Origin: Meloidogyne chitwoodi | Lineage: Eukaryota > Nematoda > Chromadorea > Rhabditida > Meloidogynidae | NCBI GenBank assembly: GCA_015183035.1 | Contig: JACZZP010000001.1 | Location: 1,240,001-1,304,000 of the forward strand | Direction of reading: 5' to 3' | Length of the DNA stretch: 64,000 nt | Shown: piece by piece, positions 35,001-44,710 of the stretch | How the letters are laid out: every line of letters begins with the position of its first letter | Numbering within the stretch: the stretch's first letter is position 1 | Notes under the pieces: model-generated | What the model was told of the DNA's origin: nothing | The model's database searches: none | Seen by the model: the letters and a program-made list of their open reading frames with translations, nothing else | Translations under genes and position numbers: made by a program

Positions 35001-37424
35001 GGTTGAGCCAAGGCCAAACTTTAGCCTAACATGAGCCAAACTTGGGTAAACTTGAGCCAAGGTTGAGCCTAACCTGAGCCTTGCTTGAGACAAACTTGGG
35101 CCACAATTAAGCCACACTTGAGCCAAACTTGGGCCACACTTAAGCCAAGGTTGAGCCAAACTTGGGCCAAACTTGAGCCAAACTTGAGCCAAGGTTGAGC
35201 CAATCTTGAGCCAAAGTTGGGCCACACTTTATCCTAACTTGAGCCAAACTTGAGTCTAACTTGAGCTCAAACCATGCTCAAATCGAGCTCAGCTTGAGTT
35301 CCAATCAAGTTCATCTCGAGCTCAACTTGAGCTCAAACCGAGCTCAAACCATGCTCAAATCGAGCTCAACTTGAGCTAAAATCGAGCTTAAATCATGCTC
35401 CTCTTGAGCTCAATTTTACTGTCCGTGCTGTGTTTCAATCTAGCTATTTTGTCCCTACATTTTTTTAAGGAGTTTCTTTAGCCCTTGCCATTTAGAATGC
35501 TTTTAACTTTATTCTAGAATCATTTTTACAAGCGCGAAGTGGTTTCTTTATTCGAGTGCGCGATGCGTGCTGGTTCCACCTAAAAGAGGAATATAGGGTG
35601 TTTTTTTTAAATTGTTTAAATAACTTTTTTAATTTTTATTTAATGAATCTTTATATACATATATTAATGTAAGTATATCCATTCGATAGATAATGGAAAG
35701 GGCTATCGTCGAACAATGTCGAAAAATGTCAAAAAACATGCATGCGTCTAATTTGCTTCATGTGTTTATTTCTCATGCGTCTAAATGTCCACTCGCGATT
35801 ACTTATCCTGCGTCTAAATGGCCCCTTGCGATTAATTGTCTTGCGTCTAAATGGTCCCTTGCGATTAATTGTCTTGCGTCTAGATGGCACCTTGCGAATA
35901 TTTGTCCTGCATCTAGAAGGCCACTTGCGATTAATTGTCCTGCGTCTAGAAGGCCCCTTGCGATTAATTGTCCTGCGTCTAGAAGGCCCCTTGCGATTAA
36001 TTGTCCTGCGTCTAGATGGCACCTTGCGAATATTTGTCCTGCATCTAGAAGGCCCCTTGCGATTAATTGTCCTGCGTCTAGAAGGCCCCTTGCGATTAAT
36101 GTCTTGCGTCTAGATGGACCCTTGCGATTAATTGTCCTGCGTCTAGATGGCCCCTTGCAATTAATTGTCTTGCGGCTAGATGGCCCCTTTGCGATTAATT
36201 GTCTTGCGTCTAAATGACCCTGGCACTTACTTGATCTGCGTCTAAATGGCCCCTTGCGATTAATTGATTAATTGTCCTGCGTCTAGATGGTCCCTTCCGA
36301 TTAATTGTCTTGCGTCTAAATGGCCTGGCAATTACTTGACCTACGTCTAAATGGCCCCTTGCGATTAATTGATTATTTGTCTTGCGTCTAGATGGCCTTG
36401 AAACATTAAAAAAAATATTTTCGACTTCGAGTTCGAACCCGTACTCAAATTAGCAAATCCAGCACACTACCACTACACCACAACTCATCTTACCCAATTT
36501 CAAATAAACTTGCTTTTGTCTTTGCCTATCATCTCATAAATATCAATTTTTAATTCTTGTCACGAGGATAAGTACCTTAAATCTTTATCCGATCCAAAAA
36601 CATTTTATACCATTGGATAGCCCAAAGTCTGAAGGTGTGCCCTACCGGCGGGACCAACTCTGTACCTTTATCCACAAAAAAGTTGTAGTCCAAAAACCAC
36701 AGCTACTGCCCCTTTTTCTCTTGAAAAAAAACACGTTTTTTGACATTTTTTCGACATTGTTCGACATTTTTCAAAAAACGTTTATATACATTCGATAGCC
36801 CTTTCCCTAATCTATCGAATGGATATAACTTTATATATAAAAAAATCAAAATTTATAAAGTTATTCCAAAAATTCAAAAAAAACGACCTATTTTATTCTT
36901 ATAGGTGGAATTTATATTAATAATTATTTAAAAAAGTAAAAAAGCACTTGCAAAGGCATAAAAAAGCTCCAATGCGATTTTTTGTGCAACCCTTTTGTGG
37001 AGAATTTTCTCCACGAAAATCGAATCCTACTAAACAACCTTGTATTATTTGGTCAATAGACATTATTCTATAAGACCAAATGGCACATATATCACCCTTA
37101 CAAGGATCATTACATCTAAATTTTATTAAATAATTATTTTTGTTAAAATTATAGATATATTTTAAATAAAAAAATAAAATTTTAATTATAAAAGGCAATT
37201 TTTGATTATTAAAATAATTTGATATTGTTAATATGTATTTTATTTATAATTTATTTAAAAAATTTATACATAAGTTGGCCATTAGTTAATGTTCGGCAGT
37301 CAATACATTTTAGAGCAATAATGCAGATATTTGTTAAAATAATTAATAATAAAGATAATTTAAATATTATCTGATTATTTAATTTTAATATTCTCCATTT
37401 AAATGAATGAAAAGAACATTTCAT
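29043..37424 (-). CDS. Secreted Ly6/ET-like Cys-rich protein split by a 6.9 kb intron
   Basis: Start ATG 37424 (MKCSFHSFKWRILKLN), stop TAA 29043. A signal-anchor or signal peptide (IIFKLSLLLIILTNICIIAL) precedes a Cys module: KCIDCRTLTNGQLICNDPCK, GDICAI.., QGCLVGF, then LCLC. The donor at 36947 (TGC AA|GTGC) and the acceptor at 30017 (TTAAG|TTCTTC) are in phase, and joining them yields LCLCNSSDFCN, a proper end for a Ly6/uPAR or nematode ET-type module. A second module follows: NCGPQAQF.., NACYRI..GCTCSKNNC, KCFGHFCFIQREIIQGYGQQ, LTKGCLSM, WICNINLCN. The C-terminus ends in a hydrophobic stretch (FILFYSLFLFFFN), possibly for GPI or membrane anchoring. The intron 30017-36947 holds the repeat array. 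Other introns are 40-160 bp. Role unknown, probably extracellular. Confidence 0.7.
30054..30884. mobile_element. A module 1 (TIR element with GAGCTC satellite core)
   Basis: The left end starts AACCAGCCGCTCCGCGACTGG; the right end (30845-30884, GCGCGAAGCGTTTC to TAGTTCCACC) is its inverted counterpart. The left copy lacks the GGTGG seen in modules 2 and 3. The left end itself can fold: CCAGCCGC against GCGACTGG. The core has ATGGATGC-type repeats with CTTCGGCCCTCGG words (30300-30480), then degenerate TTGAGCTCAAATC repeats to about 30830. Confidence 0.75.
30964..31546. repeat. 33-bp minisatellite, array 1
   Basis: About 17.5 copies of a 33-base unit built from TGCGTCTAGATGGCCCC, TTGCGATTAATTGTC and one variable C/T base, with G/A alternation in TCTAGA/TCTAAA. 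Because 33 is divisible by 3, several frames on both strands stay open (LIVLRLDGPLR-type peptide repeats); these are not genes. Confidence 0.95.
31571..31636 (-). ncRNA. tRNA-like (SINE-head-like) segment 1
   Basis: The minus strand has an A box TGGTGTAGTGG (31621-31631) and a near-consensus B box GGTTCGAACTC (31580-31590), about 41 bases start to start, as in tRNA genes. Acceptor-stem pairing is lost and the T stem is imperfect, so it is not a functional tRNA, but it could act as a Pol III promoter. Confidence 0.5.
32056..33218. mobile_element. A module 2
   Basis: Ends GGTGGAACCAGCCGCTTCGC and, inverted, ..GCGCGCTAGTTCCACC. The arms share CGCTTCGCGCTTGTAACACT and GATTCTAGAA. The core includes TTGAGCC(T/A)AACTTGAGCC repeats (32640-32840), followed by GAGCTCAAATC repeats (32860-33060). 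Confidence 0.8.
33299..34012. repeat. 33-bp minisatellite, array 2
   Basis: About 21.5 copies of the same 33-base unit; many consecutive units are identical, suggesting recent expansion or gene-conversion-like homogenisation. Long repeat ORFs of up to 282 residues across it are by-products of the unit length. Confidence 0.95.
34037..34102 (-). ncRNA. tRNA-like segment 2
   Basis: A box TGGTGTAGTGG at 34087-34097 and B box GGTTCGAACTC at 34046-34056 on the minus strand. Nearly identical to segment 1 except for a few changes between the boxes, so both boxes have been kept while linker bases vary. Confidence 0.5.
34521..35580. mobile_element. A module 3
   Basis: Ends GGTGGAACCAGCCGCTTCGC and, inverted, GCGTGCTGGTTCCACC. 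The core has TTGAGCCAAACTTGGGCCA-type repeats (34975-35250) and then GAGCTCAAACC-type repeats (35255-35420). A TTGTACAATTGTA-rich patch lies at 34870-34935. Confidence 0.8.
35783..36400. repeat. 33-bp minisatellite, array 3
   Basis: About 18 diverged copies of the 33-base unit, with internal higher-order repetition (a block with GCACCTTGCGAATATTTGTC occurs twice, near 35885 and 36018) and a few indels that break the reading frames. Confidence 0.9.
36420..36485 (-). ncRNA. tRNA-like segment 3
   Basis: A box TGGTGTAGTGG at 36470-36480 and B box GGTTCGAACTC at 36429-36439 on the minus strand. The sequence between the boxes differs most here (TTTGAGTAC), while both boxes are unchanged. Confidence 0.5.
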
Positions 37425-38099
37425 TTCTAACTTTTTTTAATTATTAATAGTTAATAAATATAATATATTTATTTTTATTTTAAAATTTAAAATGAGTATT
37501 AAAATTAAAAGTATTAATTTTTAAATGAAATTGATATATGGAATTATATAAGAATATCCGGACAGAATATTTCCATATTGTTTTATTAAAAAAGCAAGGT
37601 GTAATTAAAAAAGGAAAATAATAATAAATTTTTTTAAATCCAATTTATGTCTATTTATTTAATTTTTATAAGTAAATATTTATTAATTCATAAACATATT
37701 GACTAAATAAAGGTAAGTATAATTTTAAAGAATTACTTGAAATATTATTTTAAAATTGAAAAAAAGTTTGAAATGAGAGAATAAAAAATGCATGAATACC
37801 ATCAAAATAGCTAAAACAATACTCAAGGGAGAATATATCATTCATTCAGTTTTCAATAGAAATATTCTTATTTTTAAATTCTTTGTAAATACATGAATCA
37901 TGTTTAATTTTGGTGATAAAGGACTCAAAAAGCTCAACCGAAATATATGTATGTACATAATATAATACATACATTATATTTGATATTAAAGTTATAAAAA
38001 AATCTTAACGAAGAAGAATAAAAATAATACTTTATAATATTTTACTGTTAATGTATTATAATTATATTAATACTATAAATAATATACGGTAATCCTTCA

Positions 38100-38223
38100 T
38101 AATACCGTATTTATTCTAATATAATACAATAGTATTTTATTTTTCAACTCCTCTGTAGATGGGATTATATTTTAGGTTAGTATTCTATTAAAAGATCGTA
38201 CTATATTAGAATAAATACGGTAA
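38100..38223. mobile_element. Small MITE-like palindrome
   Basis: Inverted arms TACCGTATTTATTCTAATATA (near 38103-38124) and its reverse complement (38202-38222), separated by about 80 bases. No coding capacity; a target duplication could not be fixed. Confidence 0.5.
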
Positions 38224-38289
38224 ATATATTAAGCGCTCGCAGCAAATCGTATCACGACAAGACGGCCCTTGAGTGGACGGGTACAGTCA

Positions 38290-38483
38290 TCTTTGTCGCG
38301 AGCAAGTTTGTCGCGGACCACTGTCGCAAAACTTTTAATGAATTTTCAGGCTTGAGTAGGGCCAATCTGGATTCGGGTCTAATTCCAGAAATTAATTCTA
38401 TTAAAAAACGGCTTTGAACTCCTGAATCCGGCCGGATCCGGCTTTATCTTAAAAGCTTCGAGACAAAGTTACTTGCGACAATA
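38290..38483. mobile_element. MITE-like inverted repeat upstream of the fucosyltransferase
   Basis: TTTGTCGCGAGCAAGTTTGT near 38292 is inverted, with mismatches, at 38458-38480 (ACAAAGTTACTTGCGACAA). The region is clearly more G+C-rich than its flanks and ends about 120 bases before the gene's likely ATG, so it may overlap the promoter. Confidence 0.4.
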
Positions 38484-38600
38484 TGGACGTGTCCCGAGTG
38501 GACATTCGTTTGCATTTAAAATTTTTATTATTATTCAACATCGATAGATTGCTGTTTTTTGATCATGTTGAATCTTGGTATTTCTTAGTAGTATTTTATT

Positions 38601-40437
38601 ATGCGTTCTCGCAATTTTGTCACTTTACTTCGTTGCCGATTTCTTTTGCCCTTAGTCTTATTAAATATATTTATTTTCGTCACTTTTTTCTACACATTTC
38701 TCTCTACTCGTCCGCAACATTCGGTTGAAAATGGTCATCGTGATCTTGGTTAGGTTTATTAATTAATATTTTTTGTATATTATGTTCAAAAAACATTTAT
38801 TAAACTTAGATTACGCATATGAATTTTTTTTTAAATTTTTTAAATTAATTTTCATTCGAAATTTAATTAAGGTACTTTGCAGAAACCGTTTGATAAACCT
38901 CTGATTCTTATATGGACTCGTATTTTTCGCGAACAGTCCATGCAATTACAGTCTGATTGTCCGTTGGAATCATTTTGTAAAATCACTTATGATCATACCC
39001 TTCTTCCTAAGGTTGTTTTGATTAAAATTTTAATCCAGAAAAATGCATTTATTTTGAAATTTTGAAATAATTATTTTTATTAAATTTTTTCTTTATAAGG
39101 CTTTTGCTGTTATTTTTCACATTCCTGACATTAAATGGACAACTCATTTACAGACACAGAGTTTTTCTTATGATTTACCCGAAATTCCAGATTTGCCACG
39201 TCATGCAGGAGTCGAGAAGAGAGTGAATGTCTTTGTATCACAAGAAAATCCTACTACTCTTAGAACACTTTATGCATCTAAAGCATTGGCTAATCATGGT
39301 TTTATTCTATATGAGAGATATGGATTTAAGACATTTCAAATTTAGCCAATAATTTTTTTCACTGGGCTATGACCTATCTACGTACTTCTCATATTTCTTT
39401 TCCTTATGGAGGTTTTTGGATTCCTCCCGCGGAGACTAAGAAACTTGGCTTTACACCAATCCAGTTACCATCCGATGCTAGTAACATTCTACAAAATAAG
39501 ACACGTGGGATCCTTTGGTTAGTTTCCAATTGTGATTCAAACTCAAAGAGAGAGGTAGCTGTGGAGGCATTACAAAAGTATAAATTAATTCTTATCTATA
39601 AATAATTTTTTACTTAAGATATATAAATGTTAAAATTGGTGGAAAGTGTGGAAAGACATCAGCTGATCGTAACATCTGTCCGCGGAGTTCTGATTGTAGC
39701 TATTTATTTTCAAATTATTACTTCTACATTGCTATAGAAAATGACATTTGTCGTGATTATATTACTGAAAAATTTTGGGACAGATACAGACTACCTTCAA
39801 TTCCAATTGTCTTGCGATCTTCAATCTATCAGGGGTTAAATTATATATTTATTTTTTGTTGTTGTAACATGAGTTTTTAATTCTAGCCCATGCGTAATTT
39901 TGTATAGTTAACTCTATCACATTTCTTTCAGTTTATATTTTTTCATTTAGTGTTGTGCCAAACAATTCATACATCGCAATTGATCAATTCAAAAGTCCAA
40001 AGCAAATGGCTGATCATTTAACTTGGCTAATGGATAATCCGAGAGAATATTTAAAATATTTTGAATGGCGTTCTAAGGGTTGGTCAATAGCGCCTTGGAA
40101 TCATGAAGGATTTAGAATCGGTCTGAAATACCGTTTATAATTTTGGGATGTTACACAAACATTAAATTAAATTCTAATTGTGCGGGGTTTCAGTTCAAAG
40201 GCTCAAAGCATACTTTTTTCTAAAACTCAAAATTAATTTGGATTAATTTAATTACTATAACAATAAACAATTAATTTTCATATTCTTATAGGTCCTTGTG
40301 CTCTCTGTGAACGTTTGCTTCGATTGTCAAATGGCAGTGAACCTTTCCCAGTCGCAATTCCAAATGCTGTCGACTGGTTTGAGAACAATTCTCATTGTGA
40401 GGGCGGAGATTTTGCAATTCAATGGAGTCAAAAATAA
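38601..40437 (+). CDS. Alpha-1,3-fucosyltransferase (GT10 family)
   Basis: Seven exons; start chosen at ATG 38601 because it gives a type II membrane anchor (MRSRNFVTLLRCRF, then LLPLVLLNIFIFVTFFYTF) and splices in phase at 38748/38872 into GTLQKPFDKPLILIWTR. Downstream segments follow the GT10 order: ANNFFHWAMTYLRTSHISFP, RGILWLVSNCDSNSKREVAV, YINVKIGGKCGK, then the donor-binding signature FYIAIENDICRDYITEKFWD and SIPIVL, NNSYIAIDQFKSPKQMADHL, and a C-terminal Cys-rich part (GPCALCERLLR). These enzymes transfer fucose from GDP-fucose to GlcNAc on N-glycans in the Golgi; in plants and invertebrates they can build core alpha-1,3-fucose. Which linkage this one makes cannot be told. The ATG at 38483 in another frame was not used. 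Confidence 0.9.
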
Positions 40438-40962
40438 ACCTAAGCTTTAATTTGCATTTTCTCGGTTTTATTTTTTCAATTCCCTATTCGAGTACGTAGC
40501 CTGAAATCTTTTGCTGAGTAATCTCGGGCAAAAACTCACTGAAAGAAGGTAGCTACTCATCATTTTAATATAGTTGGTTATCTATTATTTATTTATACTC
40601 ATTATTTTAATTAGAATTAGAATACTCAATACACGACCTTAATTTTTATCTTTAATATTTTACATTTTAACAATTCTCAATACATTAATTTTAGAGTCAG
40701 TCTACTTTTTTAGTTATATTATACTCATTTACTCTAACATTTTCTTTACCAGTGACTTCATTTTTATTGTGTTTCAGTAGTTTTTAAAATTTCAAATTTC
40801 AGGCATTATTTTACATCTTGCACTAATTCAATCTTTTTGAATATTTTCTGATAAATTTATATGTAATAAACTTTTTTTCTAAATATTTCAAGCAGTTATT
40901 TAATTATATATTTTGTTTTAATATAAATCTTGCATAGCAATATAAGTTTTATAACAATCACG
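40438..40962. other. Intergenic between fucosyltransferase and UQCRB genes
   Basis: About 520 bases separating two co-directional genes; holds the 3' UTR of the first and promoter of the second. No other feature recognised. Confidence 0.45.
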
Positions 40963-41577
40963 ATGGGATTAGTTCATGTTGCTATCCGTGGTCATGGAGC
41001 ACATTTTGGTCCAGGACCGTTAGAACAGCTGAAGAAATTTTGGGAACGATTTGCATATACATATTGCTGGTCTGGACGTCAATATGGTGAGATTACTAAA
41101 ATAAGCAGCGTAGAAAATTAATTGGTGATTGTATTCAATGAGTTATGACCAGTGTATATTTAAAATTTAAACATTTAAAGGTCTTCATATTCATGATGGA
41201 TTTTGGGAGTCAGCACCAGAAGTGACCGAAGCAATACGTCGTTTTCGTCTTGCTGATCCTTATGGGGTATTTTCAAATTTTTGTTCATATATAAATTTTT
41301 GAAAAGTTTTAATATTTTATCTAAAAAATTATTTTACTATGAAAGCATTTAATGTTAGTTTTAAATTAAAATTTAGTATGATCTTCGTCAGCAACGTATC
41401 ATGCGCGCTAGTTTTTTGATATTGAACCATGAACGTTTGCCCAAAGAGGAATGGACAAAATACGAGGAAGACAGCCTCTATATGGCTTCATTCTTGGAAG
41501 ATATTGAAAAAGAGAAGTTAGAGCGCGTTCGCACAACAGGGATCAAACCAGGATATCAGATGAAACTTCAATTATGA
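40963..41577 (+). CDS. UQCRB: Cytochrome b-c1 complex subunit 7 (UQCRB/QCR7)
   Basis: Three exons: 40963-41086, 41181-41266 and 41377-41577; about 136 residues. The core matches the QCR7 family: GFWESAPEVTEAIRRFRLAD, then YDLRQQRIMRASFLILNHER and the hallmark LPKEEWTKYEEDSLYMASFL. QCR7 sits on the matrix side of mitochondrial complex III and contacts cytochrome b. The N-terminus (MGLVHVAIRGHGAHFGPGPL) is longer than usual and the C-terminus (TGIKPGYQMKLQL) extends beyond the usual end. Start at 40963 is the first ATG in frame. Confidence 0.9.
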
Positions 41578-41739
41578 AGAAAATTGAGATATTTAGATAA
41601 AAGGATTTTTGTTAAAAATGACAGAATTCAAGTAATATTTTATAGGGATTAAATGTTTAATTCAAATATTTGTCAAATATTTAAACTTTAAATTAGTAAG
41701 TTGAATAAGAAAGGTTTATTTAAATTATATAACTTGAAA

Positions 41740-42651
41740 TTAATTATTAGTGCACAAGAAAATAATTGTCTGAATCATTAAAATTGCCCCAATAGTTACT
41801 AGTCCCAATTCAGCATAGACAGCAATTTGTTCTACAAACATTAAATATGCTTGAAAATATAATAAGTAAATACACCCAATTATTAATGCCACACTCAATA
41901 AAATTGATAGAAGTAAAAATGCCTGTGTTTCTGTTAAATTACCGCGACGAGCTAAAAATATATAAGTTATGTTTTAATTGTACATTTCCTCTAAATTTAT
42001 AATTTCAAATTATGTTTAATTTGGATAAAATGTGATTATTTTATTTAGTAACTACATAATTATTTTAAATATTATTAATCCCCCATCTTTTTAAATGGAA
42101 ATTTTTGAAAATTAAGTTGTCAGACGTAAACAATTAAGATAGATTTTAAAATATTAGTGTAAATACATTCATTAGTTTTTTTGTATATTCTTCCCAAATT
42201 AATTATATTCTAAATAATACCCCAGTTGATCCGTATAAAATCAATAGGTCCTAAGACAAAAACTATAAGACCTTCGCATATTTCAATATGTAGTGAATAA
42301 GACATTAAACTAACTAGGAAATTAAAATATAAAAATTAAAATCTTAAAACATTTTACATTTGTAAACAAAAATGCTTATAAGAAATACGTAGAATATTAC
42401 TGAGTATCTGGCATTTAAGTAGAGTAGTATTTCCAGAGGCAAGGATGACCGCTAAATATTATGAATTAAATATTACCTATGAACAATCTAATAATTTTCT
42501 TTTTATGATTCCCATCAACAAAGTGATTTTATTTTCCTAATAATAAATTATCAAAAGGTTTTGGTTGTTAGAACTCTCAGCTGCCTGTACTTATCCTCTA
42601 TTACGCTTTTCTGCTTTTTTACAGACTTACCACTCTGGATGATGGTTCCAT
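41740..42651 (-). CDS. mks-2: TMEM216-like transition-zone protein (MKS-2)
   Basis: Four exons, 42631-42651, 42358-42451, 42221-42313 and 41740-41951, all in phase; 139 residues, close to human TMEM216. The start MEPSSRVRSSLPLEILLYLN aligns with the family's SS.PLEIL..LN opening, and FIRINWARRGNLTETQAFLL matches the VIRL..G.KGNL motif before the third membrane segment. Four hydrophobic helices are visible. TMEM216 is part of the MKS module of the ciliary transition zone; in nematodes this would act in ciliated sensory neurons. The first exon has only seven codons and was chosen for its GTAAGT donor and in-frame ATG. Confidence 0.85.
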
Positions 42652-43137
42652 TCTTTCACTTCCTGATTAATCAGACTAAATAATGTTATTTTATTGGTAA
42701 TTTTAGCTCATCTTAACAACGGGAAGGAATGGTTGTCAAGGAAAAATATGTAATTCCAAATATTATTAATACATTATTTTTTTCTATAAGGTGGAGACAC
42801 CATATTACGGAGACAATAATTTATCAATAATATTTAGAATTATATTTATATAATTGAAGACCTGTACTCATTCAACCAATAATTAATTTGACAACCTGAA
42901 AAATGAGATAGTTCAATATTTATTTACAAACAATTTTTAATTTATAAAGGACAATTTAAAATATTAAAAAGAAATTTATTTAGAATAAATTAAACACAAA
43001 CAGCAGTCAAAAATTTGAATAAAAATAATGAAAGAACGAGAGATAACATAAGTAATAAAAAAATAAATAGTAAATAAAATCAGGATTACCTCACAAATAA
43101 ATAAATTATTTTTAATAATAATAAATTATGTTTTAAT
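42652..43137. other. Intergenic, no gene seen
   Basis: Spacer between the 3' end of the transporter gene and the 5' end of the TMEM216-like gene, both on minus. At about 490 bp it is somewhat long for an operon spacer; nothing else recognised. Confidence 0.4.
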
Positions 43138-44710
43138 CTAAACTTCCATAATAAACTTCTTTTCGTCACTTTTGAAGACATAATTCCTCAAATTTAATTT
43201 TATCACAATTTTTTCAAATAATGAATAAAAAGAATATTTATTTTTGTTATAAATATTTAAATAAATTGCCAATAATACAAAAAGACCAGCCCAGACATAT
43301 TGTTGAGTAAATGGTTTTGAAAATAAATAAAATGAAAAAATAATAGTTATAGCCTTTCGCATTGTTGTTACCTAAAAAGAGAATAAAAATATTTAATTAA
43401 ATTAAACTAAACTGTTACAGCAACAAGAGCACCTGAAATTCTTACTAAAGTAAGAACTAAATTAACACCAAAATAGCCAACAGTTCCCAAAATTAAAGTA
43501 TAGCCATATGTTTCTACTGGATACTGAAATATTTGATATTCAGATAAAAAAAATTTCAAATATTTCAAAATAATATTCACTAAAAAAATTTAAAAAATAA
43601 AATAATTATTCACATCAAAAATATTATTTTAAATATTTATTAATCATCTTTAAAATAAAATTAAAATTTTTTTAAAATCATTATTTTAAACAATAATTCA
43701 AAAAATTCACTCATTTTTATTCATTTTTTTATTGAAATTAAAATTTTTAAATGAAATACCTTTGCAAAAAAATAAAAAGAATTAGACAATTGACCGGTGA
43801 ATAAAAGACCAGCAAAAATTAAACCAGTACCAATTGAATAGGAATAAAGAACCTTTAAAAATTATAGAAATCCTTAGATTTATGTGAAATTCTTTTATAA
43901 TTTCCATTTTTTTATCAATTCTTATTATATTTAAATTGACAAACCACTTCTTCATTTGAAGCATTATAAGTTTTCATTGCTTTTTCTTGTACATTCCCAA
44001 TGATTGCATCAGCAATTAATGCAAGAGAAATCATTAAATAACCTTTTGGATTAAAATTTGGAGATACTTTGCTATCAGCTAAAATAAAAAGAGATAACCC
44101 AAAACTCATTAAAATAGCTGCAGCCAAATCAATAATTCCATAACGCTTTCCTTGAATTATAATTCCACCTATTAAGACTGGAACAAGTTTGCAACATTTA
44201 AATATAACCTGGGTTGGATAATTTCTAAAAAATAAAAATTAAAATAAATTTAATAAAAACTAACAAATAACCAACAGATGCATTTGAAAGGCCCATTGTG
44301 GCAACAGTATAAAAAGAAATTTGAAAATAAACTTTCCAAGGAATTCTGAAAGAATGAATAAATTAAAATAATTCTATTTTAGCAACCTTCTCACACTCCC
44401 TACTATAAAATACATTTCAGAGTAAGAAAGAACGCTATATACAGCAAATTGAACAAGAGTAAGATACCACCCGTAAGGTTGCATCTCAGGAAGACGAAAT
44501 ATCAATTCCTAATGTAATTTTTTAATTAAAAAAGAAATATTAAAAAACCTGCATATAACCATAAATGAGATAAAAGAAAAAAACAGCCAACGAAATAATC
44601 AAAAATTGTGGCAATTTTGACCATGAACTAATATCAAAATTGAGCAGTTTGACTGTTGGAGGAAGGTGATCATGAGCGGATCGAATCCCATTTTGCATAT
44701 TAGAGCCCAT
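43138..44710 (-). CDS. pst-2: PAPS-type nucleotide-sugar transporter (SLC35B3/PST-2-like)
   Basis: Eight or so exons from ATG 44710 (MGSNMQNGIRSAHDHLPPTV) to stop 43138. It has about ten hydrophobic segments of the SLC35 drug/metabolite transporter fold. Family-like stretches are LPEMQPYGWYLTLVQFAVYS, GLSNASVGYLNYPTQVIFKC, CKLVPVLIGGIIIQGKRYG, and ALIADAIIGNVQEKAMKTYN with SNEEVVLYSYSIG, plus VTTMRKAITIIFSFYLFSKP. These are characteristic of the SLC35B2/B3 transporters that carry PAPS, the sulphate donor, into the Golgi. It would serve glycan sulphation. Of the two PAPS transporters the pattern seems nearer SLC35B3, but I cannot separate them firmly. A cytosolic basic tail (NLRNYVFKSDEKKF) ends the protein. 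Confidence 0.85.

Larger units (their letters stand above)
30054..36908. repeat. Triplicated composite inverted-repeat array
   Basis: Three consecutive units (30054-32055, 32056-34520, 34521-36908), each an A module followed by a B module. All module joints are at GGTGGAA or TTCCACC, which serve as the end of both module types. A modules carry roughly 65-bp inverted ends, B modules roughly 75-bp inverted ends. The whole block is far richer in G+C than its surroundings and lies inside one intron. No transposase or reverse-transcriptase coding was found. Confidence 0.85.
35576..36908. mobile_element. B module 3
   Basis: As the other B modules, but it keeps a longer left arm: 35665-35740 (ATCCATTCGATAG..GGGCTATCG..AATGTC) is the inverted copy of the right block 36735-36830. 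This suggests the B modules were originally longer inverted repeats that lost part of the left arm in copies 1 and 2. Its minisatellite is the most diverged. Confidence 0.75.
37425..38600. other. Intergenic between divergent genes, with two small MITE-like palindromes
   Basis: Lies between the divergently transcribed Ly6-like and fucosyltransferase genes, so it should hold both promoters. The left 650 bases are plain A+T-rich. The right part contains two small inverted-repeat elements, listed separately. Confidence 0.5.

Noticed and set aside
34938..35225. ORF of WLKFGPSLAQ-type repeats
   Set aside because: Product of the TTGAGCC satellite in A module 3.
35693..36217. ORFs with PASRRPLAINC-type repeats
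   Set aside because: The same minisatellite in its third, more diverged array; not a gene.
38483..38728. ORF starting MDVSRVDIRLHLKFLLL upstream of the fucosyltransferase
   Set aside because: It overlaps the likely first exon in another frame; the frame from 38601 gives a membrane anchor and splices in phase into the enzyme.
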